Shown: one piece after another, positions 50,887 through 59,181 of the stretch | How positions within the stretch are numbered: position 1 is the stretch's first letter | Layout of the letters: each line of letters opens with the position of its first letter | Assembly (NCBI RefSeq): GCF_918814575.1 | Contig: NZ_CAKKNS010000001.1 | Coordinates: 458,182-522,181, forward strand | Direction of reading: 5' to 3' | Length of the DNA: 64,000 nucleotides | Source: Periweissella fabaria | Lineage (GTDB): Bacteria > Bacillota > Bacilli > Lactobacillales > Lactobacillaceae | The notes under the pieces: model-generated | The model's input: only the letters and a program-made list of their open reading frames with translations | Database searches by the model: none | What the model was told of the DNA's origin: nothing | Program-made: the position numbers and the translations under genes

Positions 50887-51939
50887 ATGCCAACTAATAT
50901 TGAAAAATTACGGACCATGTCAGCCTGGTTACAATATGAGTTTTCAACCATCCCTGATTTACATACGTTGAAAATCCCCAAAGTATCCGCCGATATTCAT
51001 CAACAAATTAAGAGTACGTTAGCAACCAATAATACGTTTGTCGGTTTAATTACTGATGATGCGGTTTATCTTATTGGTCATGTTGAAACCTTTTTTATGC
51101 TCGCCCAACCACGGAAAGCGTCTGATTTCCCCAGTTCAAGTGCACATCATCAACAAGGCTTTTTACGTGATGTCATTCTATCCGTTTATCAAAAAACGCC
51201 CATTATCTTTAAATACATCAGTGAAATTTCAACCAATGCTATCAGCACCCCTGTTTTACAAATTCCCACAAGTAAGGCCACTAATAGTATTTTACGTAAT
51301 GCCCTAACAATGGCCATTGCAAATCATGATTTGACAACTTGTATGCACACGCTTACTAAAATCATGCATTCCAACCAAGCCTACCAACAGTATCGGCAAA
51401 CCGGGCAATTACCTCCAAATGTCCGGGCCGACTACTTACTAGTGGCCCTAATTGCTAACATCACACAAATTGCCATCTCAGCCGGGCTGAATGCTGATTA
51501 TGTCTACACGATTAGTGATCAATATCTCCACAAGATTGAAACGATTAAACCGCCGTTTATACCTCTTATTGAAGAATTTATGGCGGAATTATTTACGATT
51601 CCAGAGCGCTCATACCGGACCCCAGTTTCAATGTTTAGATATTTAGTCCAACAAAATATCTTTGAGAAAATATCCGTCAGCACCCTTGCGGACCAAATTG
51701 GGATTAGCGGGCCTCAACTACGCCGCTTAATCAAAGAAGATCTCAATACAACCCCGCTAGATTATATTAACGAACAAAAGATTTTAACGGCATGTACCTT
51801 ACTATCTGCTGAACATAATTTGAAAATTTTTGAAGTTGCTGAGCGGCTCCAATATTACGATACAAGTCATTTCACCCGTGAGTTCGTTAAATATACCCAA
51901 ATTACGCCCAAAGAATTTCAAAAATTCACTAAATTCTAG
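50887..51939 (+). CDS. AraC-family regulator, paralogue of the one at 41 kb
   Basis: 350 residues. The C-terminal DNA-binding region matches its paralogue in order and sequence: LVQQNIFEKISVSTLADQIGISGPQLRRLIKEDLNTTPLDYINEQKI and FEVAERLQYYDTSHFTREFVKYTQITPKEFQ. The N-terminal helical domain is also related (TISDQYLHKIE versus AICDQFLTEVE). It lacks the basic tail of the other copy. AAAGAGTTCC is a weak ribosome site. Target genes unknown. Confidence 0.87.
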   Translation: MPTNIEKLRTMSAWLQYEFSTIPDLHTLKIPKVSADIHQQIKSTLATNNTFVGLITDDAVYLIGHVETFFMLAQPRKASDFPSSSAHHQQGFLRDVILSVYQKTPIIFKYISEISTNAISTPVLQIPTSKATNSILRNALTMAIANHDLTTCMHTLTKIMHSNQAYQQYRQTGQLPPNVRADYLLVALIANITQIAISAGLNADYVYTISDQYLHKIETIKPPFIPLIEEFMAELFTIPERSYRTPVSMFRYLVQQNIFEKISVSTLADQIGISGPQLRRLIKEDLNTTPLDYINEQKILTACTLLSAEHNLKIFEVAERLQYYDTSHFTREFVKYTQITPKEFQKFTKF

Positions 51940-51987
51940 CTATTAAAAAGCCGGCAGTCGAAGTTTGACGGTATCACCAAATACAGA

Positions 51988-52030
51988 AATAAGCCTTCCT
52001 GAAGAATTTTTCTTCAAGGAGGCTTATTTT
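51988..52030. terminator. bidirectional terminator
   Basis: AATAAGCCTTCCTGAAG / CTTCAAGGAGGCTTATT stem between AraC and topB, which are convergent. Confidence 0.85.
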
Positions 52031-52079
52031 GTATGTTGCGAAGATATTAGCCTGCTAGCACGGGTTTTAAGCGCCCTTA

Positions 52080-54263
52080 TTAGACCTTGGCTTTGTTATC
52101 GGTGAATACAAAGGTCAACTTATCATCGGTCATCTTTAACTTGGCACTAAACGAGTTACCCGCTTTACTCTTAAAACCCTTTAAGACTTGCGTCTCTTGT
52201 CCTTGGAGTAAGTTTTGTAATGCTCCGGCCGGAATTTGCTTACCACTCCAGCGTTTGGGTAATGTAAACCGACAACCATCATCAGATGCTGCGTAGTTAC
52301 TGCAGCCATAAAATTTACCTTTATCGGTAATCAGGCCAATTTGACAACGCGGACATTGCCCCAAGACTGCTTGTGTTGATTGCTTAACTAATGTTTGCTT
52401 ATACAACTCGATTTGCTTTTGCAATACTTGATCACTGGCCAACCGTGCTGGGGTATTGGCAATAATGTCACTGACAAAATGCTTAATTTGCTTCAAGAAA
52501 TTTTCGGGGGTCCGGGTTTGTTGGCTAATTTGTTGTAAGGCCACTTCCCATTTAGCCGTCAATTCCGGACTTACTAATAATGGTTGTGACGCTACTGCTT
52601 GACATAAAATTTGGCCCGCAGGACTAACGGTTAAATTATTTTGCTCAACGGTGAGATACTTTTTAACCTTTAATTTATCAATAATATTCGCCCGGGTCGC
52701 CTCAGTCCCAATCCCTTCCGTTTCCTTCAAGATTGCTTGTTCTTGGGTATCATCAACTAATTTTCCCGCACGCTTCATCGCCGTAATCAACGTCCCTTCC
52801 GTGAGCAATTCTGGCGGTTGGGTAAACTTTTCAACGACCATAACATCAGCATCCACCAATTCACCGACCGCTAATTTAGGTAAATCATCTTCATCATCTA
52901 GCTTTTTGTCATTACCAAACAATTCTTTCCAACCACGTTGATTTTCAATCCGGCCAATCTTTTTAAACTCGGCAGCAGCAATTTTAAGGACCAAAACAGT
53001 TTCATCATACATATAGCCACTGGCAAACATTGCGACTGTGGTCCGCAATACGAGCAGATATATTTGTTGTTCTAAGCGGCCTAATTTAGCAAAAGATTGG
53101 GCTGTTGGAATGGTGCGGGTTACAATAATAGCATGGTGTTCTTGGACTTTAGCATCATTAACATATCGTGATTGCGGCTGCATATTAGGCGTCGTAATCG
53201 CCGTGTTTAAAAATTGTTTGTATTGACCAAGATGTTCTTTTAAGTAGTTAAATTCATTGTTAGTTATATAATTACTATCTGTACGTGGATACGTCAATAA
53301 CTTCGCTTCATACAGATTTTGGACAGCTTTTAATGTTGCACTGGCACTAACTTTAAACAGCCGGTTAGCTTGGCTTTGTAAACTCGATAATGAAAATAAG
53401 CGCGGACTAGCAACCACTTTGGGGGTTGTCGTAATATCAATGACTTCCCCATATTGCGGTCCGGCATTAAGGTGTTTACTATTCATGAACGCCATTAATT
53501 GTTCGTCATCACTAAATTTCAAATTCGGCTGCAACTGCGCCTTAAATGCTAACTTGGTTTTGGTAGTGATTAACGCTTCTAATTGTAAATACCGCTCGGG
53601 CACAAAGTTTTCAATTGTTGCTTGCCGTTCGTGGACAATTTCTAAAGTCGGGGTTTGAACTCGTCCAACTGAAAACGTTTCATCAATGCCATATTGTTTC
53701 AATAATAACGTATACAACGGACTGGCATTCATCCCAACTAGCCAGTCACTAATTTCCCGTGTCTGGGCTTCTAAGTATTTCGGATAATAATCCCAGCCTG
53801 GTTTTAGATTAATTAGCCCATTGCGAATAGCTGCGGGTTCGAGACTATTAATCCAGAGGCGTTTAATTTCTGTGTTTTTAAAATTAACCTTGGCATGGAC
53901 CATAATTGACCAAGCAATATTTTCCCCCTCACGATCAGCATCAGTAGCAACAATAATTGTCTGAGCCTTTGTAAGGAGTTCTTTGACTATTTTAAACTGG
54001 GCTTGCTTATCGGCTGGAACCGTGTATTTATAATGCTCCGGAAAAATCGGTAAGTTATTTAATGCCCAGCGTTTGTATTTTACATCATATTTATCAGGGG
54101 TAACTAGCTCCACTAAGTGGCCAAACCCGTACGTTACAAATGTCTCGTTAGGTAATATTGGATCACTTACCGTGTAGTATCCCGCATGCTTAGTCGCCGT
54201 TGCCAAGCTATCAACATACGCCTTAGCTTGACTTGGCTTTTCAGCTAGAATTACAGTTGTCAT
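52080..54263 (-). CDS. topB: DNA topoisomerase III
   Basis: 727 residues, type IA topoisomerase that decatenates DNA. Toprim: VILAEKPSQAK at the N-terminus and DADREGE (108-114). Catalytic Tyr325 is in LLTYPRTDSNYI. GRVQTPTLEIV (200-210) and EGIGTEATRANII are conserved. A C-terminal C4-like zinc site is visible in CPRCQIGLITDKGKFYGCSN..GCRF, as in Gram-positive TopB. CGGAGCAC is the ribosome site. Transcribed alone; often accessory in LAB. Confidence 0.95.
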   Translation of the reverse strand: MTTVILAEKPSQAKAYVDSLATATKHAGYYTVSDPILPNETFVTYGFGHLVELVTPDKYDVKYKRWALNNLPIFPEHYKYTVPADKQAQFKIVKELLTKAQTIIVATDADREGENIAWSIMVHAKVNFKNTEIKRLWINSLEPAAIRNGLINLKPGWDYYPKYLEAQTREISDWLVGMNASPLYTLLLKQYGIDETFSVGRVQTPTLEIVHERQATIENFVPERYLQLEALITTKTKLAFKAQLQPNLKFSDDEQLMAFMNSKHLNAGPQYGEVIDITTTPKVVASPRLFSLSSLQSQANRLFKVSASATLKAVQNLYEAKLLTYPRTDSNYITNNEFNYLKEHLGQYKQFLNTAITTPNMQPQSRYVNDAKVQEHHAIIVTRTIPTAQSFAKLGRLEQQIYLLVLRTTVAMFASGYMYDETVLVLKIAAAEFKKIGRIENQRGWKELFGNDKKLDDEDDLPKLAVGELVDADVMVVEKFTQPPELLTEGTLITAMKRAGKLVDDTQEQAILKETEGIGTEATRANIIDKLKVKKYLTVEQNNLTVSPAGQILCQAVASQPLLVSPELTAKWEVALQQISQQTRTPENFLKQIKHFVSDIIANTPARLASDQVLQKQIELYKQTLVKQSTQAVLGQCPRCQIGLITDKGKFYGCSNYAASDDGCRFTLPKRWSGKQIPAGALQNLLQGQETQVLKGFKSKAGNSFSAKLKMTDDKLTFVFTDNKAKV

Positions 54264-54420
54264 TGTTGTGCTCCGAAATTAATTCTGATTAAATCTATTT
54301 TTGTTCGCTTACAAAAGCCATTCATGTTAGATTTTGTATTATACCATCATACCAGAGTTTCAGCGGTTTCCAAACAATTGTTCTGTAAAAATTACCATTC
54401 CTTACAATTTTGTTAATCGA

Positions 54421-54461
54421 AAAACAGCGTCTAGAAAGCAATGCTTTCCAGGCGCTGTTTT
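54421..54461 (-). terminator. terminator of the two-component operon
   Basis: AAAACAGCGTCTAGAAAGC / GCTTTCCAGGCGCTGTTTT stem. Confidence 0.85.
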
Positions 54462-54494
54462 ACTAACTTATTTGATTGTTGCATATACCAATAT

Positions 54495-55532
54495 CTAGTT
54501 AAGATAGACTGGTAACGCTACGGAAAATTGACTACCTTGACCGACTTTTGAGGTGACGGCAATTTTACCGCCCAATTTTTCAACTAAATTTTTAGTAATA
54601 AATAATCCTAAGCCATGTCCCCCGGTCGCTTGGTTACGTGATTTCTCAATCCGATATGTTCGCTGAAAAATCTTAGGTAATTCATCAGCAGCAATCCCTT
54701 GGCCTTCATCAGCAACCGTCATCTGAACCATTTCGTTTTCGACGTTAACATTGATTTGAATCGGGGTACCACTTTGAGAATACTTCAAACTATTTTCAAT
54801 TACATTATACAAAATGCGATATACCGCATCTTCATTGGCCCGAATTGCCGGTACTGCCTCTAGGCCAGAAATCATAATTTCACGTTGGTCATGATCAATG
54901 CGGGGCTTAAAGGCGTTTAAAACTTTAATTAACACATTATCAACCATCACTTCACCGGTCAGAACTTGGGCCGGATCATTGGCGTTATCAACGGTTACTT
55001 GCAACAATTCATCGGCTAAGACCGTAATTCGTTGCGCATTTTCTGCGACCGCTTGGAGATAATGGGCCTTTTCTTCCTCGGTCAAAATATCATCCGACAA
55101 AGCTTGGCCAATCGCAATTAATGAGGCGACCGGGGTTTTAATATCATGCGATAGATTACCAATCATTTCATTTTTTTCTTTTTCACTCTGTTTCAAGTCT
55201 TCAACTTGCTGCGTAATTTGATCGACCATCGTATTGTAATCTTTCGTTAACGCGGCTAATTCAGTGGCAAATGGATATTTTTTCAACGTTGTAAAATGGC
55301 CGGCCGCATTTTGTTGGCTCGCCTTTTGTAAATTCATAATCGTATCCAGTAACGGCTTAATGACAAAGTAATTAATGACCGCAAATAAAATGGTCGAAAT
55401 AATGGTCGCCGTCATCACATAACTGGCAGTCCGAGCATCAATATACATTAACTTCAAGAACACAATGGTTCCGATTGCCATACATAGCAAAATCGCAACA
55501 TATATTAAAGCCAGTAATTGTTTTAATTTCAT
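54495..55532 (-). CDS. sensor histidine kinase
   Basis: 345 residues. Two membrane segments (residues ~8-30 and ~38-58) with almost no outside loop, so it probably senses in or at the membrane. HAMP-like region, then HisKA with His129 in NLSHDIKTPVAS, N-box VIENSLKYS, G1 DEGQGIA and G2 GGHGLGLFI. It overlaps the regulator gene by four bases (ATGA). The ligand is unknown. Confidence 0.93.
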   Translation of the reverse strand: MKLKQLLALIYVAILLCMAIGTIVFLKLMYIDARTASYVMTATIISTILFAVINYFVIKPLLDTIMNLQKASQQNAAGHFTTLKKYPFATELAALTKDYNTMVDQITQQVEDLKQSEKEKNEMIGNLSHDIKTPVASLIAIGQALSDDILTEEEKAHYLQAVAENAQRITVLADELLQVTVDNANDPAQVLTGEVMVDNVLIKVLNAFKPRIDHDQREIMISGLEAVPAIRANEDAVYRILYNVIENSLKYSQSGTPIQINVNVENEMVQMTVADEGQGIAADELPKIFQRTYRIEKSRNQATGGHGLGLFITKNLVEKLGGKIAVTSKVGQGSQFSVALPVYLN

Positions 55533-56218
55533 GCGCTAACCTCCAATTTATAACCAATGCCCCACACGGTCTTGATAATTGGCATCCCCTCTTCATTACC
55601 AAACTGATTGAGTTTTTCACGGAGCCGATGAATATACACATTCACCGTATTCATATCATCCATAAATTCTGACTCCCAAACTAGATGCAGTAATTCAGAT
55701 TTTGAAAAAACTTTATCGGGTTCTTTGGCCAATGTCCACAGTAAGGTAAATTCCTTGCTCGTTAACTCAATCGGTTGTTCATTAATACTAGCAATATAGC
55801 GATCATGATCAATCACTAAATTACCAAACTGTAATTTTTGCGTTGCTTCAGGATAGACCCGCCGTAAAATATTTTTGACCCGCAAGACTAATTCCAACGG
55901 GTTAAATGGTTTCGTTAAGTAATCATCTGCGCCCAACGTCAACGAATATAATTTATCTTGATTCGCACTTTTAGCGGAAATAAAGATAAATGGCATCTTC
56001 TCATATTTTTCAAGGACTTCTAGGATAAATTCATACCCATCCATCTCTGGCATCATGATATCAGTAATTACTAAGTCAATCGTTTGATTCTCCAAAATCT
56101 GTAAGGCTAAGGCCGCATCCGTCGCTTGAAACACGCCGTAACCTTCTTTTTCTAAATATTTTTTTGCAATTTCAATAATCATTTGTTCATCATCAACTAG
56201 TAAGATATTTTTAGCCAT
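55529..56218 (-). CDS. OmpR-family response regulator
   Basis: 229 residues. Receiver domain with LVDDEQ (acid pocket), phospho-acceptor Asp53 in ITDIMMPEMDG, SAK and Lys103 in LTKPF. The C-terminal winged helix has LTSKEFTLLWTLAKEPDKVFSKSELLHLVW and NVYIHRLREKL. ATCGGAGGATG is the ribosome site. Operon with the kinase. Targets unknown; the next genes downstream on that strand are topB and others after a terminator. Confidence 0.95.
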   Translation of the reverse strand: MAKNILLVDDEQMIIEIAKKYLEKEGYGVFQATDAALALQILENQTIDLVITDIMMPEMDGYEFILEVLEKYEKMPFIFISAKSANQDKLYSLTLGADDYLTKPFNPLELVLRVKNILRRVYPEATQKLQFGNLVIDHDRYIASINEQPIELTSKEFTLLWTLAKEPDKVFSKSELLHLVWESEFMDDMNTVNVYIHRLREKLNQFGNEEGMPIIKTVWGIGYKLEVSA

Positions 56219-56370
56219 AATTCATCCTCCGATGGGTTGGTTACTTAGTCTATGTATACGAAAAAATGCACGAGCCATGAACTGACATCGTACTTTTTTC
56301 GTTTGCTAAGAATGGTGTATGGGGTCATTCTTATTAAATGCTATTAATTAAGTTGTATAAGTATAGTGTA

Positions 56371-56823
56371 CTACATCATTAATTCATGATTCCGCTTTGG
56401 CTTAAATTTTGTAATTAATTTAAATACCCGGTAGTGATTAGCGTATTTAAAGAACACAATTACTAAAATTGCCGTCAACATTTGGATTGGATAAATATAG
56501 ATCATATTTGATAACCAGTAGTTAGTATTCATAAAGACAGCACCTACCAAAGCACCCTTAGTGAATACTCCAAAAATCAAGCCTAAGCCAACGCAAACTT
56601 CTCCAAGCGGAATCAAAATATTAAATACTGGCACCAGATGCCCGACAACATGGACCACAAAGGCTTGATACCATGCCGGAATCCCGTTACTAGTTTGATG
56701 AATTGAGTTGACTAAGCCAAAAATATCAAAATGAGCTTGGAATTTGAATAATCCTTGTTGCAACCATGATATTCCTAATAAGATTCGGATAATTGAGAAG
56801 CCAATATTGCTAACTTTTGCCAT
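56371..56823 (-). CDS. DoxX family membrane protein
   Basis: 150 residues, four membrane segments, with the DoxX pattern IIRILLGISWLQQGLFKF, IPLGEVCVGLGLIFGVFTKGALVGAVFMN. DoxX proteins are thought to act in redox or membrane-linked processes; in thiosulfate systems one is a quinone oxidoreductase subunit. It lies 22 bases after the DM13 gene and probably shares its transcript, so the two may work together. Confidence 0.85.
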   Translation of the reverse strand: MAKVSNIGFSIIRILLGISWLQQGLFKFQAHFDIFGLVNSIHQTSNGIPAWYQAFVVHVVGHLVPVFNILIPLGEVCVGLGLIFGVFTKGALVGAVFMNTNYWLSNMIYIYPIQMLTAILVIVFFKYANHYRVFKLITKFKPKRNHELMM

Positions 56824-56845
56824 TGATTTTCCTACTTTCAGTTAA

Positions 56846-57619
56846 TTACTTGACGTCAGCAGCACCAAACGTAACGTGTGCTTCATCACAGTGGATAAGA
56901 ACTTGTTTGAAATCGCTGATGTTAGTTCCAGCTGGTACTTTGATCTTTTGGTTAGCGTCAGTTAAGCTGATTTTACCAAGGTTAATGGCCCCGTTATCAA
57001 CTGAACCATCTTTTGAAAGGTAGATGTGTAAGTCAGGACCGGCAACCGTTTTAAAGTTTGAAAGGTCAATTTCATTAGCGTTGACGGTCACATCCCCTTA
57101 AACTTGCTTACCATTTTGGCCTTTAAATGAACCTGATAATGTTGCGGCTGTATCCATAGTCATTGCTGGGGCAGCAGCGGCATTGTACGTTGCGTGACCA
57201 AACAATGCGTGGGCTTTATCACAGAAGATTAAGACATCACTGTACTTTTTGACATCCGTACCTTTTAAGCTAAAGCTTTGCGTCTTTTTAGTTAATGAGA
57301 TTGGTGCTAAATCAACCCCTGTTTTTGGATCAGTGCCCTTAGCTAAGTAAACGTGCAAGTCAGGACCAGCAGAAGTGCTAAAATCAGTTAACGTTAACTT
57401 ACCATCTTTAATACTTACATTACCGGCCACCTTCATTTTGTTATCACCCTTGAATGAACCGGTGAAGGCCGCAGTATCAACCATTTTAGTCATTGAGCTA
57501 GCGGCATCACTGCTCTTAGTTGATGATGATGATTTTGCAGCGTTACTACCACACGCAGCCAGTAAAATACCAGCGACCCCTACTGCAACTAAAGTTCCAA
57601 GTAATTTAGATTTTTTCAT
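56846..57619 (-). pseudogene. double-DM13 lipoprotein interrupted by a TAA
   Basis: The gene starts with a lipoprotein signal (LVAVGVAGILLAAC, lipobox Cys) and a Ser-rich linker. One DM13 domain is complete (GSFKGDNKMKVAGNVS..FSTSAGPDLHVYLAKG..VLIFCDKAHALFG). The second domain, GSFKGQNGKQV-stop-GDVTVNANEIDL..TVAGPDLHIYL..VLIHCDEAHVTFG, is cut by an in-frame TAA at 57098-57100. Reading goes on in the same frame to 56846, and the GTG after the stop has no convincing ribosome site. The truncated product would still be a one-domain lipoprotein. Confidence 0.8.
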
Positions 57620-57775
57620 GATGTTTTCTCCTTGAGATATTCTTAAATTTGGTTTGCTGTTAAGCTATGAATTCATCATACCAACCAATCCTTAACAAAT
57701 AATTACAGGCCTATTTAATAACTATTAATCGTTAATCTTTTTTCGTAATAGGTGCCTTTATGCGTCCTAAACACC

Positions 57776-57812
57776 AAAAAAGCTAGGAAAAATAAATCTT
57801 CCTAGCTTTTTT
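57776..57812 (+). terminator. hairpin of the GGAAAAA terminator family
   Basis: AAAAAGCTAGGAAAA.. / ..TTCCTAGCTTTTTT stem downstream of the minus-strand lipoprotein gene; bidirectional. Confidence 0.85.
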
Positions 57813-57838
57813 ACGTATATTTTGGGTAGTCGCTACCA

Positions 57839-58798
57839 TTATGGTTTTAAATTAATAATTTGGGCGGCATAATTAATATCTTGTTGTTGCTTACGAGTGC
57901 GGTAAGTACTCATAATCAAATCGTGTAAGCCAATCGTTGCTGTTGGATTCACTAAGTCATTAGATTTCATCACTAATTCCTTAGCATCATACGTGTAGGC
58001 ACTTTTAGGACTCAAATTATAATAACCGATTGTTAACGGCCCTTTCTCGACATGCATGATTGAAAAGCTTTCCTCACCAGCAATCGAGGTAATACGTTCA
58101 TTAGAAAGGGATAGATAGCTTTCTAACATCGCACCTAATTGGCGATAATCAAATGTCATTCCGTCAAACGTGATCAGCGGCCATTTTTTATCACCAGCTA
58201 ATGCATTCAACGCTTGTGGCTTAGCATGTAAAATACTAGCAAATGCCGTTGTTAAAGCTTTATTTTGGGATACTTTTAAATAGATGAACCCTTTTTTAGG
58301 CTGTGGGTCTGTGGTATTAACTAACACCACGGGCTGGCCATTATGAATGGTCATAATATATAAGTGATCCGTGTTTTCCTTAGTCGCATTAGTGGCATCC
58401 GAATAGACGGCAACCACATTATAATTATAGCGATCAGCCCCGTCTTTACTGAGTCCGATTTTAATTTGCCCACCATTATAAATTAGATTACGTCTGCTAA
58501 AATCTTGCGGAAAACTATAACCCATGTAGTTACTCCCCGCTACCCCTGGAAAATATCTCAAAAAATGACGCTGTGGTTTATACGTCTTTTGCCATTGTTT
58601 AACAAATTGATCAAGGGCTAAAGCTTGGCGGTTGCTCCAAACAACTGCTGGCATCGGTTGCTGCGTTGCAATTGTCATATCTGTATCATGAACTTGCCGG
58701 TCTTTTGTTGATGCTGGCTGTGCCTCCGAACGGCCACAACCTACTAATAAGAGACTTACTAGTAATAACATCCCCCCAAAGATTTTACGTTTATTCAT
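57839..58798 (-). CDS. lipoprotein with DUF4767-like domain
   Basis: 319 residues with an N-terminal lipoprotein signal, LLLVSLLLVGCG (lipobox LVGC). The region after it, VVWSNRQALALDQFVKQW..YPKQ, matches the W-s-x-x-K-x-x-x-L-x-x-F-V-x-x-W pattern of LAB DUF4767 lipoproteins. The C-terminal half, with ITFDGMTFDYRQLGAML, is beta-rich and unknown. It is anchored outside the cell. AACAGGAG is the ribosome site. Single gene. Confidence 0.75.
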   Translation of the reverse strand: MNKRKIFGGMLLLVSLLLVGCGRSEAQPASTKDRQVHDTDMTIATQQPMPAVVWSNRQALALDQFVKQWQKTYKPQRHFLRYFPGVAGSNYMGYSFPQDFSRRNLIYNGGQIKIGLSKDGADRYNYNVVAVYSDATNATKENTDHLYIMTIHNGQPVVLVNTTDPQPKKGFIYLKVSQNKALTTAFASILHAKPQALNALAGDKKWPLITFDGMTFDYRQLGAMLESYLSLSNERITSIAGEESFSIMHVEKGPLTIGYYNLSPKSAYTYDAKELVMKSNDLVNPTATIGLHDLIMSTYRTRKQQQDINYAAQIINLKP

Positions 58799-58936
58799 TA
58801 AATTACTCCTGTTATTAGTACATCTTTCTATTTTAGCGTTATTTAATCACCAATATCAATTAAAAATGTACTTAAGTCATAAATATCAAATTTTATGCGC
58901 TGAATCCCTTTTACAAATATTAAATATTTTTAAAGT

Positions 58937-58965
58937 TTTACAAGAAAGTATTAATATATTATGAT
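58937..58965 (+). promoter_or_regulatory. promoter of the 46-residue peptide gene
   Basis: TTTACA, 17-base spacer, TATGAT. Confidence 0.65.
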
Positions 58966-58998
58966 AATAGTTATTAACTTAATAATTGGAGAATTATC

Positions 58999-59139
58999 AT
59001 GATTATACTTTCATCGTTGATTGCTTTATATATTGCGCGTAAATTTCGGAGCATCCGCAACTATTACAAAAACACGACATCAGTTTGTCCGTTACGCAAA
59101 AAAGCGCGCACAAAAAAAGCCCCTATTATTAATAAATAG
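58999..59139 (+). CDS. 46-residue basic small protein
   Basis: A small gene with TTGGAG ribosome site, a good promoter, and its last codons inside the following terminator. The product begins with a short hydrophobic stretch (MIILSSLIALYIARKF) and is otherwise very basic (RSIRNYYKN, LRKKARTKKAP). One Cys. No family recognised; could be membrane-attached or a transcript leader with a small ORF. Confidence 0.55.
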   Translation: MIILSSLIALYIARKFRSIRNYYKNTTSVCPLRKKARTKKAPIINK

Positions 59140-59148
59140 GGGCTTTTT
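59112..59148. terminator. bidirectional terminator
   Basis: AAAAAGCCCCTATT / AAATAGGGGCTTTTT stem. It lies in the end of the small gene on the plus strand and downstream of the Hsp70 gene on the minus strand. Confidence 0.85.
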
Positions 59149-59181
59149 GATTATCAACTTTAATTTCAAACGCTTGTATCC

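Noticed and set aside
22742-57619. Programmed stop-codon readthrough or selenocysteine for the two interrupted genes
   Set aside because: The stops are different codons (TGA and TAA), no SECIS-like stem was seen next to the TGA, and both positions look like ordinary point mutations.
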